36,115 nucleotides of DNA from Betaproteobacteria bacterium (GTDB lineage Bacteria; Pseudomonadota; Gammaproteobacteria; Burkholderiales; SG8-39). Positions 16,334-24,366 of the stretch are shown here, in pieces; positions within the stretch are counted from its first letter, which is position 1, and the number at the start of each line of letters is the position of its first letter. The translations under genes and the position numbers were made by a program. The DNA is taken from contig CANKMT010000059.1 of the NCBI GenBank assembly GCA_947482825.1, positions 1 to 36,115 of the forward strand, read 5' to 3'. The notes below the pieces were generated by a model. That model did not search any database and was not told the origin of the DNA. It was given only the letters and a program-made list of their open reading frames with translations.

Positions 16334-17485
16334 CTACCGGAAAGGGTCGATCCCGGTCAATTCGCGACCCTGAATCAACGTAAGGATACCCGGCGTGCCG
16401 TCCGGAATCGTCAGCGTCCTCACGTCGCGGGCAAGCTGTTCGAGACCGAGTTCGGTGCTTAAGCCCATCGCCCCATGGATGCGCATGGCCAGCGCGATAG
16501 CCTTGTCGCACGAATCAACCGCGTAGCGTTTTGCCATGGCGGACAATCCGTTGGCGCGTTCGCCCCGGTCCAGCGCAGCGAGCGCGTTGTAGCACAGGAG
16601 GCGGCTGGAAATGACCGCTGTCTCGATTTCGGCGAGGTCGCTCTGAACCAGCTGGAACCCGCCGATGTACCGCCCGAACTGCTTGCGCGTTGTCGCATAT
16701 TGGCGTGCGGCATCCAGCGCTTTCTGACCTGCGCCGACGGCAAGCAGCCCAACGAGCGGGCGGTTGGCCAGCCACGTCAGTGTGAGCAGTTTCGCCGTCT
16801 CCCCGGTATCGGGGCACAAGTTCCGCTTCGGCACGCGGCAGGCATCAAATAGAACCTCGCCCAGCGGCGCCTGGCGCAAGCCATGCATCCGGACTTCGCG
16901 GGCCTCGAACGGTGATTCCACAGGGTCGACGAGCACCCTCGCAAGGCTGGAGGTGCCGTCAGCATTCACTTTGCGGCATGTGACGTTCATCAGGTCGCAG
17001 ACTGTGGAATTCGAGATCCACTGCTTGCGCCCCTTGAGCACGAGGTGGTCGCCGTCCTCGACCACGCTGGTCTTGATGCCGCGCGGGTCGGACCCGACAT
17101 CAGGCTCAGTGCTGGCGGTGCATGCGATCTTGCGCCCGGCCATGAGGTCGGCGAGATAGCGCTCTTTTTGCTCCTCGTTGCAACCGAAAAATACACGCGC
17201 CGTAGTCGCTTCATGCGGTTGTACGATCAGTGTTACGCACGGCGGGATCTGCTCCGTAATCAGCCCGTAGTCGAGCATGCTCAATCCCGCCCCGCCGCTC
17301 GCCTCCGGTATGCGTGCAGAGGTGAGACCCAGTTCCGCCGCTTTTTCCATGACCTTGAGGATGACGGGCTTGGGCAACGCGCGATCCTTGTCGTTCGCAT
17401 CCAGGATCGGCTGCATGTGCTTCTCGACCAGCCGGCGGGCCGCCTCCACCATCATTCGCTGCGCTTCGTTCAGTGAAAAATCCAT
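16334..17485 (-). CDS. Acyl-CoA dehydrogenase family protein with Asp at the usual catalytic Glu position
   Basis: A 383-residue acyl-CoA dehydrogenase: N-terminal helical domain (FSLNEAQRMMVEAARRLVE), middle beta domain with TASTEPDVGSDPRGIKT and GRKQWISNS (FAD/substrate contacts), and C-terminal helical domain with ARQYATTRKQFGRYIGGFQLVQ. In typical members the catalytic base lies in Y-E-G-T near the C-terminus; here the corresponding segment reads IPDGTPGIL, with Asp in place of Glu. It could still be active with altered specificity, or the base may lie elsewhere as in isovaleryl-CoA dehydrogenase. It follows the IclR gene by 19 bp and leads the operon's metabolic genes. Confidence 0.92.
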   Translation of the reverse strand: MDFSLNEAQRMMVEAARRLVEKHMQPILDANDKDRALPKPVILKVMEKAAELGLTSARIPEASGGAGLSMLDYGLITEQIPPCVTLIVQPHEATTARVFFGCNEEQKERYLADLMAGRKIACTASTEPDVGSDPRGIKTSVVEDGDHLVLKGRKQWISNSTVCDLMNVTCRKVNADGTSSLARVLVDPVESPFEAREVRMHGLRQAPLGEVLFDACRVPKRNLCPDTGETAKLLTLTWLANRPLVGLLAVGAGQKALDAARQYATTRKQFGRYIGGFQLVQSDLAEIETAVISSRLLCYNALAALDRGERANGLSAMAKRYAVDSCDKAIALAMRIHGAMGLSTELGLEQLARDVRTLTIPDGTPGILTLIQGRELTGIDPFR

Positions 17486-17504
17486 CTGGTCGGCCCCTCC
17501 GGGT

Positions 17505-18350
17505 TCAGGCGTGCGCCTCTAACGACTTCACGTCGTCGGGCTGGTAGCCAAGTTCTGAAGAGATTCCGGCGGCGGCGCGAACCACATGCGGAACGCAGCG
17601 GCCCACGAGATCGCGAGTCATGCGGAATACCGGCACACCTATGCCGATGGCTGCGACCACTTTCCCCGCGTGGTCCCGCACGGGGGCGGCGACGCCGCCC
17701 ATTTCCGGGTGATTCTCGGCGCGCGTCACCGCATATCCGGTTGCCGCAATTTCACGCAGCGCTGCACGTATTCGTTTCGGGTCGGTCACGGTCTTGCCCG
17801 TGCGAGATTCGAGCGGCCCCGCGAGCGCGCGCTCGGCGTCGGCCGGGTTGAATGCAAGGATGCTTCTGCCCGTAGCCGTGCACCAGGACGGGCTGAGCTG
17901 CCCTATTTGCGTCTGCACCCGGATGGACCTGGGACTCTCGACTTTGGAGATGTACACAATGCCCCCAGATACATCGAGCACCGACACGTGCACGGTCTCG
18001 TCCGTCGCCGCCACGAGGCGTTCGAGCCACGGTCTCGCGACCTTTACGACGTCCAGTCTTCCGACGGCGGCGGCTCCGAGACGCCACAGCTTCAGCGTCA
18101 GGCTGTACTGGCTGCTGCCGGGATCCTGCACGAGGAAACCAGTATTGACGAGCGTGGCCAGCATGCGATGCACGGTACCTTTCGGCTTTCCGGTGGTTGC
18201 GACGACGGCGGTGAGCGAAGTGGGCTTGCCCGCCGCCCCGATGACCTCGAGCACTTCGAGCGTCGCGGCTGCCGACGCGATCAGGTGATTGCGGTTCGAA
18301 GGGCGTGATTCTGGCGCCCTGCGCTTCCTCTCCTGAGTATCGGTCGACAT
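17505..18350 (-). CDS. IclR-family transcriptional regulator
   Basis: A 281-residue regulator. The winged helix-turn-helix covers about residues 20-85 (AATLEVLEVIGAAGKPTSLTAVVATTGKPKGTVHRMLATLVNTGFL), followed by the GAF-like effector domain (VHVSVLDVSGGIVYISKVES, then GRSILAF and AENHPEMGGVAAPV). ATG 18350 is chosen over 18371 because a GGAGGGAG site lies just upstream of it. It is transcribed away from the CoA-transferase gene at 18532 and heads the operon that ends with the selenoprotein. It probably controls both, binding palindromes in the 181-bp gap. The effector is unknown. Confidence 0.93.
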   Translation of the reverse strand: MSTDTQERKRRAPESRPSNRNHLIASAAATLEVLEVIGAAGKPTSLTAVVATTGKPKGTVHRMLATLVNTGFLVQDPGSSQYSLTLKLWRLGAAAVGRLDVVKVARPWLERLVAATDETVHVSVLDVSGGIVYISKVESPRSIRVQTQIGQLSPSWCTATGRSILAFNPADAERALAGPLESRTGKTVTDPKRIRAALREIAATGYAVTRAENHPEMGGVAAPVRDHAGKVVAAIGIGVPVFRMTRDLVGRCVPHVVRAAAGISSELGYQPDDVKSLEAHA

Positions 18351-18531
18351 TGCATCTCCCTCCTGAGGCACGGGCGCCGGGAAATCTGGGCCTCATGTTT
18401 TCTACAATGCAGAACTGAAAGTTCCGGGATTCATTTTACGGGCTTGACGCACTGCGCAATACCATGATCCCATTTGTATTCTGCATAGCGAAACCCATGG
18501 CCGGAAGCCAGCATATAGACTCTCCGCAGAC
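18351..18531. promoter_or_regulatory. Divergent control region with candidate IclR operators
   Basis: The gap holds TTCTACAATGCAGAA at 18400-18414, a 15-bp near palindrome with six matching base pairs (TTCT, CA, TG, AGAA). TTCTGCATAGCGAAA lies at 18479-18493. ATGCAGAA in the first and TTCTGCAT in the second are inverted copies of one half-site about 65 bp apart. A TTGACG at 18444-18449 could be a -35 element for the rightward gene, but no good -10 follows. Assignment to the adjacent IclR protein is inferred from position. Confidence 0.5.
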
Positions 18532-19776
18532 ATGAGCGATTCCGGCCCCCTTTCCACCTATCGCGTGCTCGAACTCGGCTCGACCGCGGCCGGCCCGTTC
18601 TGCGCCCGGCTGCTCGCGGACTTCGGCGCCCAGGTGGTGAAGATCGAGGCGGTCGAAGGCGATCCCATCCGGCAGTTGGGCGAAGTCGTGAACGGCAAGT
18701 CACTCTATGGCGCGAGCATCTGCCGCAACAAGCTCATCGCGTCGTTCAATTTCCGCAAATCCGAGGCGCGCGAACTCATCAAGGCGGTGATCCCAAAGTT
18801 CGACATCGTGGTCGAGAACTTCCGCCCGGGCACGCTCGAAAAGTGGGGCCTCGGTTACGAGGACCTGCGCAAGCTCAAACCCGACCTCATCATGACGCGC
18901 ATCAGCGGATACGGGCAGACCGGCCCCTACAAGGATCGTCCCGGCTATGGCGTCATCGGCGAGGCGATGAGCGGCCTGCGTCACATGATCGGCGACCCCG
19001 ACCGGCCCCCATCGCGTGCAGCCATTCCGCTCACCGACTACATCACGGCGCTCTACGCGGCGTTCGGCACGGTCATGGCGGTGGTCGCGCGCCAGAACAG
19101 CGGGATCGGCCAGTGCGTGGATGCCGCCCTCGTCGAGTCCGCTTTCAGCTTCATGGAGTACCACGTCCCTGCGTTCGAGAAGTCCGGCAAGATCGGCATG
19201 CGCACCGGCCCGCGGCTTCCCGACAGCGCGCCCAACACTCTCTATCCCACGCGATGCGGCAACTACATCCATATTGCCGCGCTTGCCGATACGGTGTTCC
19301 GGCGGCTCGCGATCGCCATGGACCGGCCCGAGCTCGGCACCGACCCGCGCTTCGCGGAAATGAAGATCCGCAACGTGAACCAGGAACTGATCGACACCAT
19401 CGTTGCCGAATGGACTGCCAGTCGCGACATAGGCGAACTCGAGGCACTTCTCAACAAGTGCGACGTGCCCGCGAGCCGGATCTTCACGATGGAGGACATC
19501 TTCAAGGACCCCCACTACCGCGCGCGCGACATGCTCGTGCCCACGCCCGACGATGAACTCGGTAGCGTAACGCTCGCCGGGGTGGTGCCCAAGCTCTCGG
19601 CCACGCCCGGAAAGCTCCGCTGGGCAGGGCACAGGATAGGCCAGGACACCCGCGAGTTCCTCAAAGAGGCGGCGCGCCTGTCGGACGTGGAAATCGACCG
19701 GCTTGTCGCCGACGGCGTAATCTTCTGCGACCCGAAATCAGAATCGCTGCGCGCGGCCTCCGGCAAGACCGGCTGA
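18532..19776 (+). CDS. CaiB/BaiF-family CoA-transferase
   Basis: A 414-residue type III CoA-transferase, which moves CoA from a donor thioester to an incoming acid without ATP. The start LSTYRVLELGSTAAGPFCARLLADFGAQVVKIE is the family's N-terminal Rossmann pattern. VVENFRPGTLEKWGLGYEDL, RISGYGQTGPYKDRPGYGVIGEAMSG and the interlocked C-terminal part (EIDRLVADGVI) follow. It is transcribed divergently from the IclR gene and followed after about 40 bp by a quinone-oxidoreductase-like gene, then a Bug receptor, forming a small import-and-activation operon. No strong ribosome site is seen before ATG 18532. Confidence 0.93.
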   Translation: MSDSGPLSTYRVLELGSTAAGPFCARLLADFGAQVVKIEAVEGDPIRQLGEVVNGKSLYGASICRNKLIASFNFRKSEARELIKAVIPKFDIVVENFRPGTLEKWGLGYEDLRKLKPDLIMTRISGYGQTGPYKDRPGYGVIGEAMSGLRHMIGDPDRPPSRAAIPLTDYITALYAAFGTVMAVVARQNSGIGQCVDAALVESAFSFMEYHVPAFEKSGKIGMRTGPRLPDSAPNTLYPTRCGNYIHIAALADTVFRRLAIAMDRPELGTDPRFAEMKIRNVNQELIDTIVAEWTASRDIGELEALLNKCDVPASRIFTMEDIFKDPHYRARDMLVPTPDDELGSVTLAGVVPKLSATPGKLRWAGHRIGQDTREFLKEAARLSDVEIDRLVADGVIFCDPKSESLRAASGKTG

Positions 19777-19816
19777 TTCGCCAGCCAAATCACCACGACA
19801 ACCAAGGCACGATTCC

Positions 19817-20830
19817 ATGGCTCCCTTCAAGGCGTTTCGCGTCCACACCATCGACGGCAAACCGGTTTGCCGTTTCGAGAAGCTTGCGATGGATGACCTC
19901 GACCCCGGCGCCGTCGTGATCAAGATCGCGTACTCTGCTATCACCTATAAGGATGCGATGGCTGCGCGCGGCGTGGGCAAGAACGTGCGGACCGACCGCC
20001 CCTGCGTCACCGGTGTCGACCTGTCGGGCGAAGTCGTCTCTTCCCAGGATCCGCGCTTTGCCGCAGGCGACCTGGTTGCGGTGACAAACTACAAGCTCGG
20101 CAACGATCACGATGGCGGCTACGCGGAGTATGCCCGTGTGCCGGGCGACTGGATCGTGTCCCTCCCGGCAGGCCTGTCGCTTTACGAGGCGATGGGCCTG
20201 GGCACCTCCGGCCTGACGGCCGCGCTCGCGCTGGATCGCGTAGAGGCAGCGGGACTTACGCCTGCGGCAGGCGCCGTTGGCATCACGGGCGCCACGGGCG
20301 GCGTTGGCAGCCTCGCGGTGAACATGTTCGCGCAGCGCGGCTACAAGGTCATCGCGATTTCAGGCAAGCGCGAGCAGGAAGGATTCCTCAGGTCGATCGG
20401 CGCACAAAGCATCATCGGCCGCGAAGAGTTCCTCGCCGATCGCGCGTCGCTGGCCAAGCCGCTCTTTGCCGGCGCGCTGGACAACGTCGGCGGCGTCTAC
20501 CTGGACCGGCTGGCGGCAAAGATGCAGCCCTGCGGCAAGCTCGCCGTCGCAGGCATGGCCGTCGGCGCCGAAGTCACGACCACTGTGCTGCCGCTGATCC
20601 TTCGCTCGATCGACATCCTCGGCATCAACGTTTCCCGCCAGCTCCAGATGAAAGAGAGGCGCAGGCTCTGGGAACGCATGGCCACCGACCTCAAGCCGAA
20701 GAACCTTGCTGAAATCTCGCGCGCGATCCCGTTCGAAGACCTCGACAAGACGATGGACAAGTTTTTCGATGCAAGCACGGTCGGCCGCGTCGTCGTCGAG
20801 GTGGGATCGAAAGCGCCAGTCCGCGGCTGA
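19817..20830 (+). CDS. YhdH/AcuI-like MDR-family NADPH-dependent acrylyl-CoA reductase
   Basis: A 337-residue medium-chain dehydrogenase/reductase without the zinc-binding cysteines. SAITYKDAMAARG near residue 40 matches the YhdH/YhfP motif SxLNYKDALA, and GITGATGGVGSLAVNMFAQRGYKVIAISGK near 155-185 is the NADPH-binding fold. DNVGG and the segment GINVSRQLQMKERRRLWERMA complete the subfamily pattern. AcuI members reduce acrylyl-CoA to propionyl-CoA, so an enoyl-CoA reductase role in this acyl-CoA region is plausible; the true substrate is not known. It lies between a CoA-transferase and a Bug receptor on the same strand. Confidence 0.87.
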   Translation: MAPFKAFRVHTIDGKPVCRFEKLAMDDLDPGAVVIKIAYSAITYKDAMAARGVGKNVRTDRPCVTGVDLSGEVVSSQDPRFAAGDLVAVTNYKLGNDHDGGYAEYARVPGDWIVSLPAGLSLYEAMGLGTSGLTAALALDRVEAAGLTPAAGAVGITGATGGVGSLAVNMFAQRGYKVIAISGKREQEGFLRSIGAQSIIGREEFLADRASLAKPLFAGALDNVGGVYLDRLAAKMQPCGKLAVAGMAVGAEVTTTVLPLILRSIDILGINVSRQLQMKERRRLWERMATDLKPKNLAEISRAIPFEDLDKTMDKFFDASTVGRVVVEVGSKAPVRG

Positions 20831-20861
20831 TGCCTTCAAAACAAAGTCGAAGGAGGGGGAC

Positions 20862-21836
20862 ATGAAGAAACTACTGACGCTTCTCGGTACGATCGGTGCC
20901 ATCGGCCTGGTGCAGGCGTTCGGCGTCCACGCACAGGACTATCCATCCCGCCCCGTCAAGATCGTCGTGCCGTACGCAGCCGGCGGCAGCACGGACATCC
21001 TGACGCGCATCATCGCGCAGAGACTGACCGCGCGCGTCGGCCAGAGCGTGCTCGTTGAGAACAAGCCGGGGGCGAACGGCGTCATCGGCACCGAGGCGGT
21101 GGTGCGCAGCACCGCCGATGCTTACACCCTCCTGATGATGACCAACGGGCAGACGATCAGCGTCGGCCTGGTTGCGAAACTGCCCTTCGACACGGAGAAG
21201 GATCTCGTGCCGATCATCAACGTGGGATCGATGCCCAACGTGATCCTGGTCCATCCTTCGCAGCCGATTAAAACGATCGTAGACCTCATCGAGTACGCCA
21301 AGGCAAACTCCGGCAAGCTTTCCTATAGCCATGCTGGCGTGGGATCACCGCAGCACCTGACGGGCGAGCTCTTCAAGCTGGTGACCAAGACGAACGTCGT
21401 CGGCGTGCCCTACAAGGGAGGGGGGCCGGCAGTCGCGGACGCGGTCGCCGGCCAGGTCCAGATGGTCGTCGCCGGCGTGCCCGCCGTCAGCGGGCACATT
21501 TCATCGGGTCGCCTGCGCGCCCTTGCTGTCACCAGCCTCAACCGGTCCGCTCTGCTCGCGGACGTGCCCACGGTTGCGGAAAGCGGATACCCCGGCTTCG
21601 ACGCCAACTTCTGGATCGCGCTGGTGGGTCCGCGCGGCATGCCGAACGAGGCGGTGCAGCGCCTGAATTCGGAGCTCAATGCCGTGCTCAAGGATGCGGA
21701 GATCGGCAAGCAGTTTGCATCGCAGGGCGCCTCGCCTGTCGGCGGCACCCCCGCCCAACTCGGCGAATTCATCAAGAACGACATTGCCATCTGGATACGC
21801 GTCATCCGGGACGCCAGCATCAAGGTCCAGGATTGA
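20862..21836 (+). CDS. Bug/TctC-family periplasmic solute-binding protein
   Basis: A 324-residue receptor with a Sec signal peptide ending GVHAQ and the mature start DYPSRPVKIVVPYAAGGSTD. Family blocks VLVENKPGANGVIGTEAV, SYSHAGVGSPQHLTGELFK, VPYKGGGPAVADAVAGQVQ and ADVPTVAESGYPGFDA are all present. The ATG at 20862 has an AAGGAGGGGG site seven bases upstream; the longer frame from 20706 merely overlaps the reductase gene. It is the last gene of its operon and converges on the dehydrogenase pair. The ligand is probably a carboxylate but cannot be named. Confidence 0.94.
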   Translation: MKKLLTLLGTIGAIGLVQAFGVHAQDYPSRPVKIVVPYAAGGSTDILTRIIAQRLTARVGQSVLVENKPGANGVIGTEAVVRSTADAYTLLMMTNGQTISVGLVAKLPFDTEKDLVPIINVGSMPNVILVHPSQPIKTIVDLIEYAKANSGKLSYSHAGVGSPQHLTGELFKLVTKTNVVGVPYKGGGPAVADAVAGQVQMVVAGVPAVSGHISSGRLRALAVTSLNRSALLADVPTVAESGYPGFDANFWIALVGPRGMPNEAVQRLNSELNAVLKDAEIGKQFASQGASPVGGTPAQLGEFIKNDIAIWIRVIRDASIKVQD

Positions 21837-21842
21837 TCGGGA

Positions 21843-21865
21843 CTCCGGAAGGCGCCTAGCCGGAG
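21843..21865. terminator. Hairpin shared by two convergent operons
   Basis: CTCCGG at 21843-21848 and CCGGAG at 21860-21865 flank an 11-nt loop containing GGCGCC. It spans the point where the Bug gene and the acyl-CoA dehydrogenase gene end head to head, overlapping the TAG of the latter. Without a T-run it may act as a weak bidirectional or Rho-assisted terminator. Confidence 0.4.
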
Positions 21866-22983
21866 AAGCGTTCCAAATGGTGGTCGATGTCGCCGAACTG
21901 CTGCGCGATCATGGTAAGCCGCCGGAAGGTGTGACTGACTTTCATCTCCTCGGTCATGCCCATGCCGCCATGCAGCTGGATCGATTCCTGGCTCACATGG
22001 CGGCAGGCTTCCGACACGCGCACCTTGGCGGCCGAAACCAGGCGTTTTCTCTCGGCCGGGTCTTTTTCCGAGTCGACTTTGTCGCAGGCAAGGCACGCCA
22101 TCGACTTGGCCTGCTCGTAGCTGACCACCATATCGACCATGCGGTGCTGTAGCGCCTGGAATGCGCCGATCGGCACACCGAACTGCTTGCGGGTCTTGAG
22201 GTACTCGAGCGTCGCATCGTTGGCCGACCTGATTGCACCGACCGCCTCTGCACAAACGAGCGCAGTGGCATAGTCGACGACCTCCTCGATCAGCGCGAGG
22301 CCTTCGCCCTCATTGCCGATCAGCGCATCAGCACCGACCGAAGCCCCTTTGAGAACCATGTCGCAGGCACGCAATTCGTCCAGCGTCCGGTACGCCTTGA
22401 TCGTGACGCCGGGCGCATTGGCGTCGACGAGGAACAGGCTGATGCCCTTCGAGTCGGTATCCGCGCCCGAGGTTCGCGCCGAAACGACGATCTTGTCGGC
22501 GCACGGTCCGTGCACCACGACACTTTTCTCACCGTCGATGACGTAGCCGCTGCCGGATTTCCTGGCCTTGGCGGCGACATGAGCGAGGTTGTAACGGGCG
22601 CCTTTCTCGGTCTGCGCGAAAGCCAATTTGAGCTTGCCTTCGATGACCTGGGACAGAACGGCTTTCTTCTGGGCCGCGCTACCGCCGCGCGCGACGAACT
22701 GCGCGCCCATGGTGGTGGCCAGGAATGGCTCCACGACGAGGCCCTCCCCGATCGACTCCATGATCCCCATCATGTCCAGGGCGCCGCCGCCAAAACCGTC
22801 GTGATCCGTCGAAACCGGCAGGCCTAGCAGGCCCATCTCGGCGAAGGTACTCCATACGTCGTCGCTGTAGCCCTTGTCTGAAGCGACGATTTTCTTGCGG
22901 GACTCGAAATCGTAGTCCTTGCCGATGAAGCGCTTGACCGAATCGGCAAGCAGTTGCTGTTCTTCGTTGTAGTCGAAATTCAT
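21856..22983 (-). CDS. Acyl-CoA dehydrogenase, PimD-like small subunit
   Basis: A 375-residue acyl-CoA dehydrogenase starting NFDYNEEQQLLADSVKRFIGKDYDFESRKK, the pattern of pimeloyl-CoA dehydrogenase small subunits and similar FadE partners. Typical segments are AFAQTEKGARYNL, ATLEYLKTRKQFGVPIGAFQALQHRMVDM and IQLHGGMGMTEEMKVSH. The C-terminus ends soon after, without the Y-E-G-T base motif. It sits 10 bp after a PimC-like gene with a GAGGAG site, so the two should form a heteromeric enzyme. Such pairs oxidise dicarboxylyl-CoA or bulky side-chain CoA esters; the choice here is unknown. Confidence 0.9.
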   Translation of the reverse strand: MNFDYNEEQQLLADSVKRFIGKDYDFESRKKIVASDKGYSDDVWSTFAEMGLLGLPVSTDHDGFGGGALDMMGIMESIGEGLVVEPFLATTMGAQFVARGGSAAQKKAVLSQVIEGKLKLAFAQTEKGARYNLAHVAAKARKSGSGYVIDGEKSVVVHGPCADKIVVSARTSGADTDSKGISLFLVDANAPGVTIKAYRTLDELRACDMVLKGASVGADALIGNEGEGLALIEEVVDYATALVCAEAVGAIRSANDATLEYLKTRKQFGVPIGAFQALQHRMVDMVVSYEQAKSMACLACDKVDSEKDPAERKRLVSAAKVRVSEACRHVSQESIQLHGGMGMTEEMKVSHTFRRLTMIAQQFGDIDHHLERFSG

Positions 22984-22993
22984 TGCTTTCTCC

Positions 22994-24175
22994 TCACAGG
23001 CCCAGCGACATCTTGGAAATGATGTTGCGCTGGATTTCGTTCGAACCGGCGTAGATGGTGGTCTTGCGCGTGTTGCAGTAGCGCGGCGCGAGGGACGCGG
23101 TGAATGCGTCGAAGTCGCCGCCGTTCATCGGCTTGAAAGGCTGGGCCATCGGGCCGACGGCCTGCATCATGAGTTCGGTAAGCGATTGCTGGATCTCCGT
23201 GCCCTTGATTTTGAGCATCGATACGTCCGCCCCCGGCGGTTGCCCGCTGCGGCGCATCTGGTCGAGGAACCTCAGGTTCGTGATTTCCAGCGCCATGAGC
23301 TCGATCTCGACTCGCGACAGCTTGTCGCGGAACCGCACGTCGTCAATCAACGGCTTACCGTCCTTGAGTTGCGTGGCCGCAAACTCCTTGAGTTTCGAAA
23401 GCTCGCGCTTGGACACGCCGATGCGCCCGGTGTTCATCCGCTCGTGTCCGAGCAAGTACTTGGCGACCGTCCAGCCCTTGTTCTCCTCGTACACGAGGTT
23501 CTCCATTGGCACCTTGACGTCCTCGAAAAACACTTCGTTCACCTCGTGGCCGCCGTCCATCAGGATCAGCGGCCGCACGGTGACTCCGGGCGTCTTCATG
23601 TCGATCAGGAGGAAAGAGATGCCTTCCTGGCGTTTGGACGCCTGCGAATCGGTGCGTACCAGGCAGAAGATCCAGTCGGCATAGTGGCCTAGCGTCGTCC
23701 ATATCTTCTGGCCATTGACGAGGAAATGGTCACCCTTGTTCTCGGCTTTTGTCTTGAGCGAAGCGAGGTCTGACCCGGAACCTGGCTCCGAATAGCCCTG
23801 GCACCAGAAATCGTCGCAGTCGTAGATGCGCGGCAGGAAGCGCTTCTTCTGGGCCTCGGTGCCGAATTTGTGGAGAACCGGCGCGCACATCGTCAGGCCG
23901 AAGGGGATCAAAGGCGGGGTCCCGGCAAAACCGCATTCCTCTTCGAAGATGTAGCGCTGCACGACGTTCCAGCCTGTGCCGCCCCACTCCTTCGGCCATG
24001 CCGGCGCGATCCATCCCTGCTTGGCGAGGATCTTGTGCCAGCGCACGAGATCTTCCTTCGCCAGGTGCTCGTGGTCGCCGACCTTGTCCGACAGGTCGGA
24101 AGGGAGGTTCTTCGCCAACCAGCCGCGCACTTCGTCGCGAAAGGCAAGCTCTTCGTTGGAATAGTTCAGGTCCAT
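22994..24175 (-). CDS. Acyl-CoA dehydrogenase, PimC-like large subunit
   Basis: A 393-residue acyl-CoA dehydrogenase beginning DLNYSNEELAFRDEVRGWLAKNLP and including GCGFAGTPPLIPFG-like, CQGYSEPGSGSDLASLKT and NGQKIWTTLGHYADW (FAD and substrate contacts). Its C-terminus reads YAGSNEIQRNIISKMSLGL: Ala occupies the place of the usual catalytic Glu of Y-E-G-T, a feature of the PimC-type chain in heteromeric dehydrogenases. An AGGAG site precedes ATG 24175. It is the first gene of the pair with 21856-22983; together they form one predicted two-subunit enzyme. Confidence 0.91.
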   Translation of the reverse strand: MDLNYSNEELAFRDEVRGWLAKNLPSDLSDKVGDHEHLAKEDLVRWHKILAKQGWIAPAWPKEWGGTGWNVVQRYIFEEECGFAGTPPLIPFGLTMCAPVLHKFGTEAQKKRFLPRIYDCDDFWCQGYSEPGSGSDLASLKTKAENKGDHFLVNGQKIWTTLGHYADWIFCLVRTDSQASKRQEGISFLLIDMKTPGVTVRPLILMDGGHEVNEVFFEDVKVPMENLVYEENKGWTVAKYLLGHERMNTGRIGVSKRELSKLKEFAATQLKDGKPLIDDVRFRDKLSRVEIELMALEITNLRFLDQMRRSGQPPGADVSMLKIKGTEIQQSLTELMMQAVGPMAQPFKPMNGGDFDAFTASLAPRYCNTRKTTIYAGSNEIQRNIISKMSLGL

Positions 24176-24289
24176 GCGGGGCTCCTAGGGCGTGTTGCCA
24201 TACCGGCACGGCGCGTCCTGTTCTTTTGGCTTGGCGGAGCTACCGGGAGGGTACGGGGGAGGCGCGCAGTGCACCCCTCTGCTGATAGT

Positions 24290-24366
24290 TTAGCCGAGAG
24301 AGAAGTCGACGACCATTTTTCCCGCGGTTTTCACGCCGATCTTCGCCGTTTCAAACGCGCTGGTCA
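24290..24366 (-). pseudogene. Possible C-terminal remnant of a zinc-binding/quinone oxidoreductase-like MDR protein
   Basis: Just past the SDR stop, in another frame, the minus strand reads LTSAFETAKIGVKTAGKMVVDF followed by two residues and TAA at 24290-24292. The pattern 'AFETA..G..AGKMVV' resembles the last helix and strand of MDR-family dehydrogenases. No upstream part of such a gene is present, since the SDR coding sequence replaces it. The similarity is short, so this is a tentative call. Confidence 0.35.
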
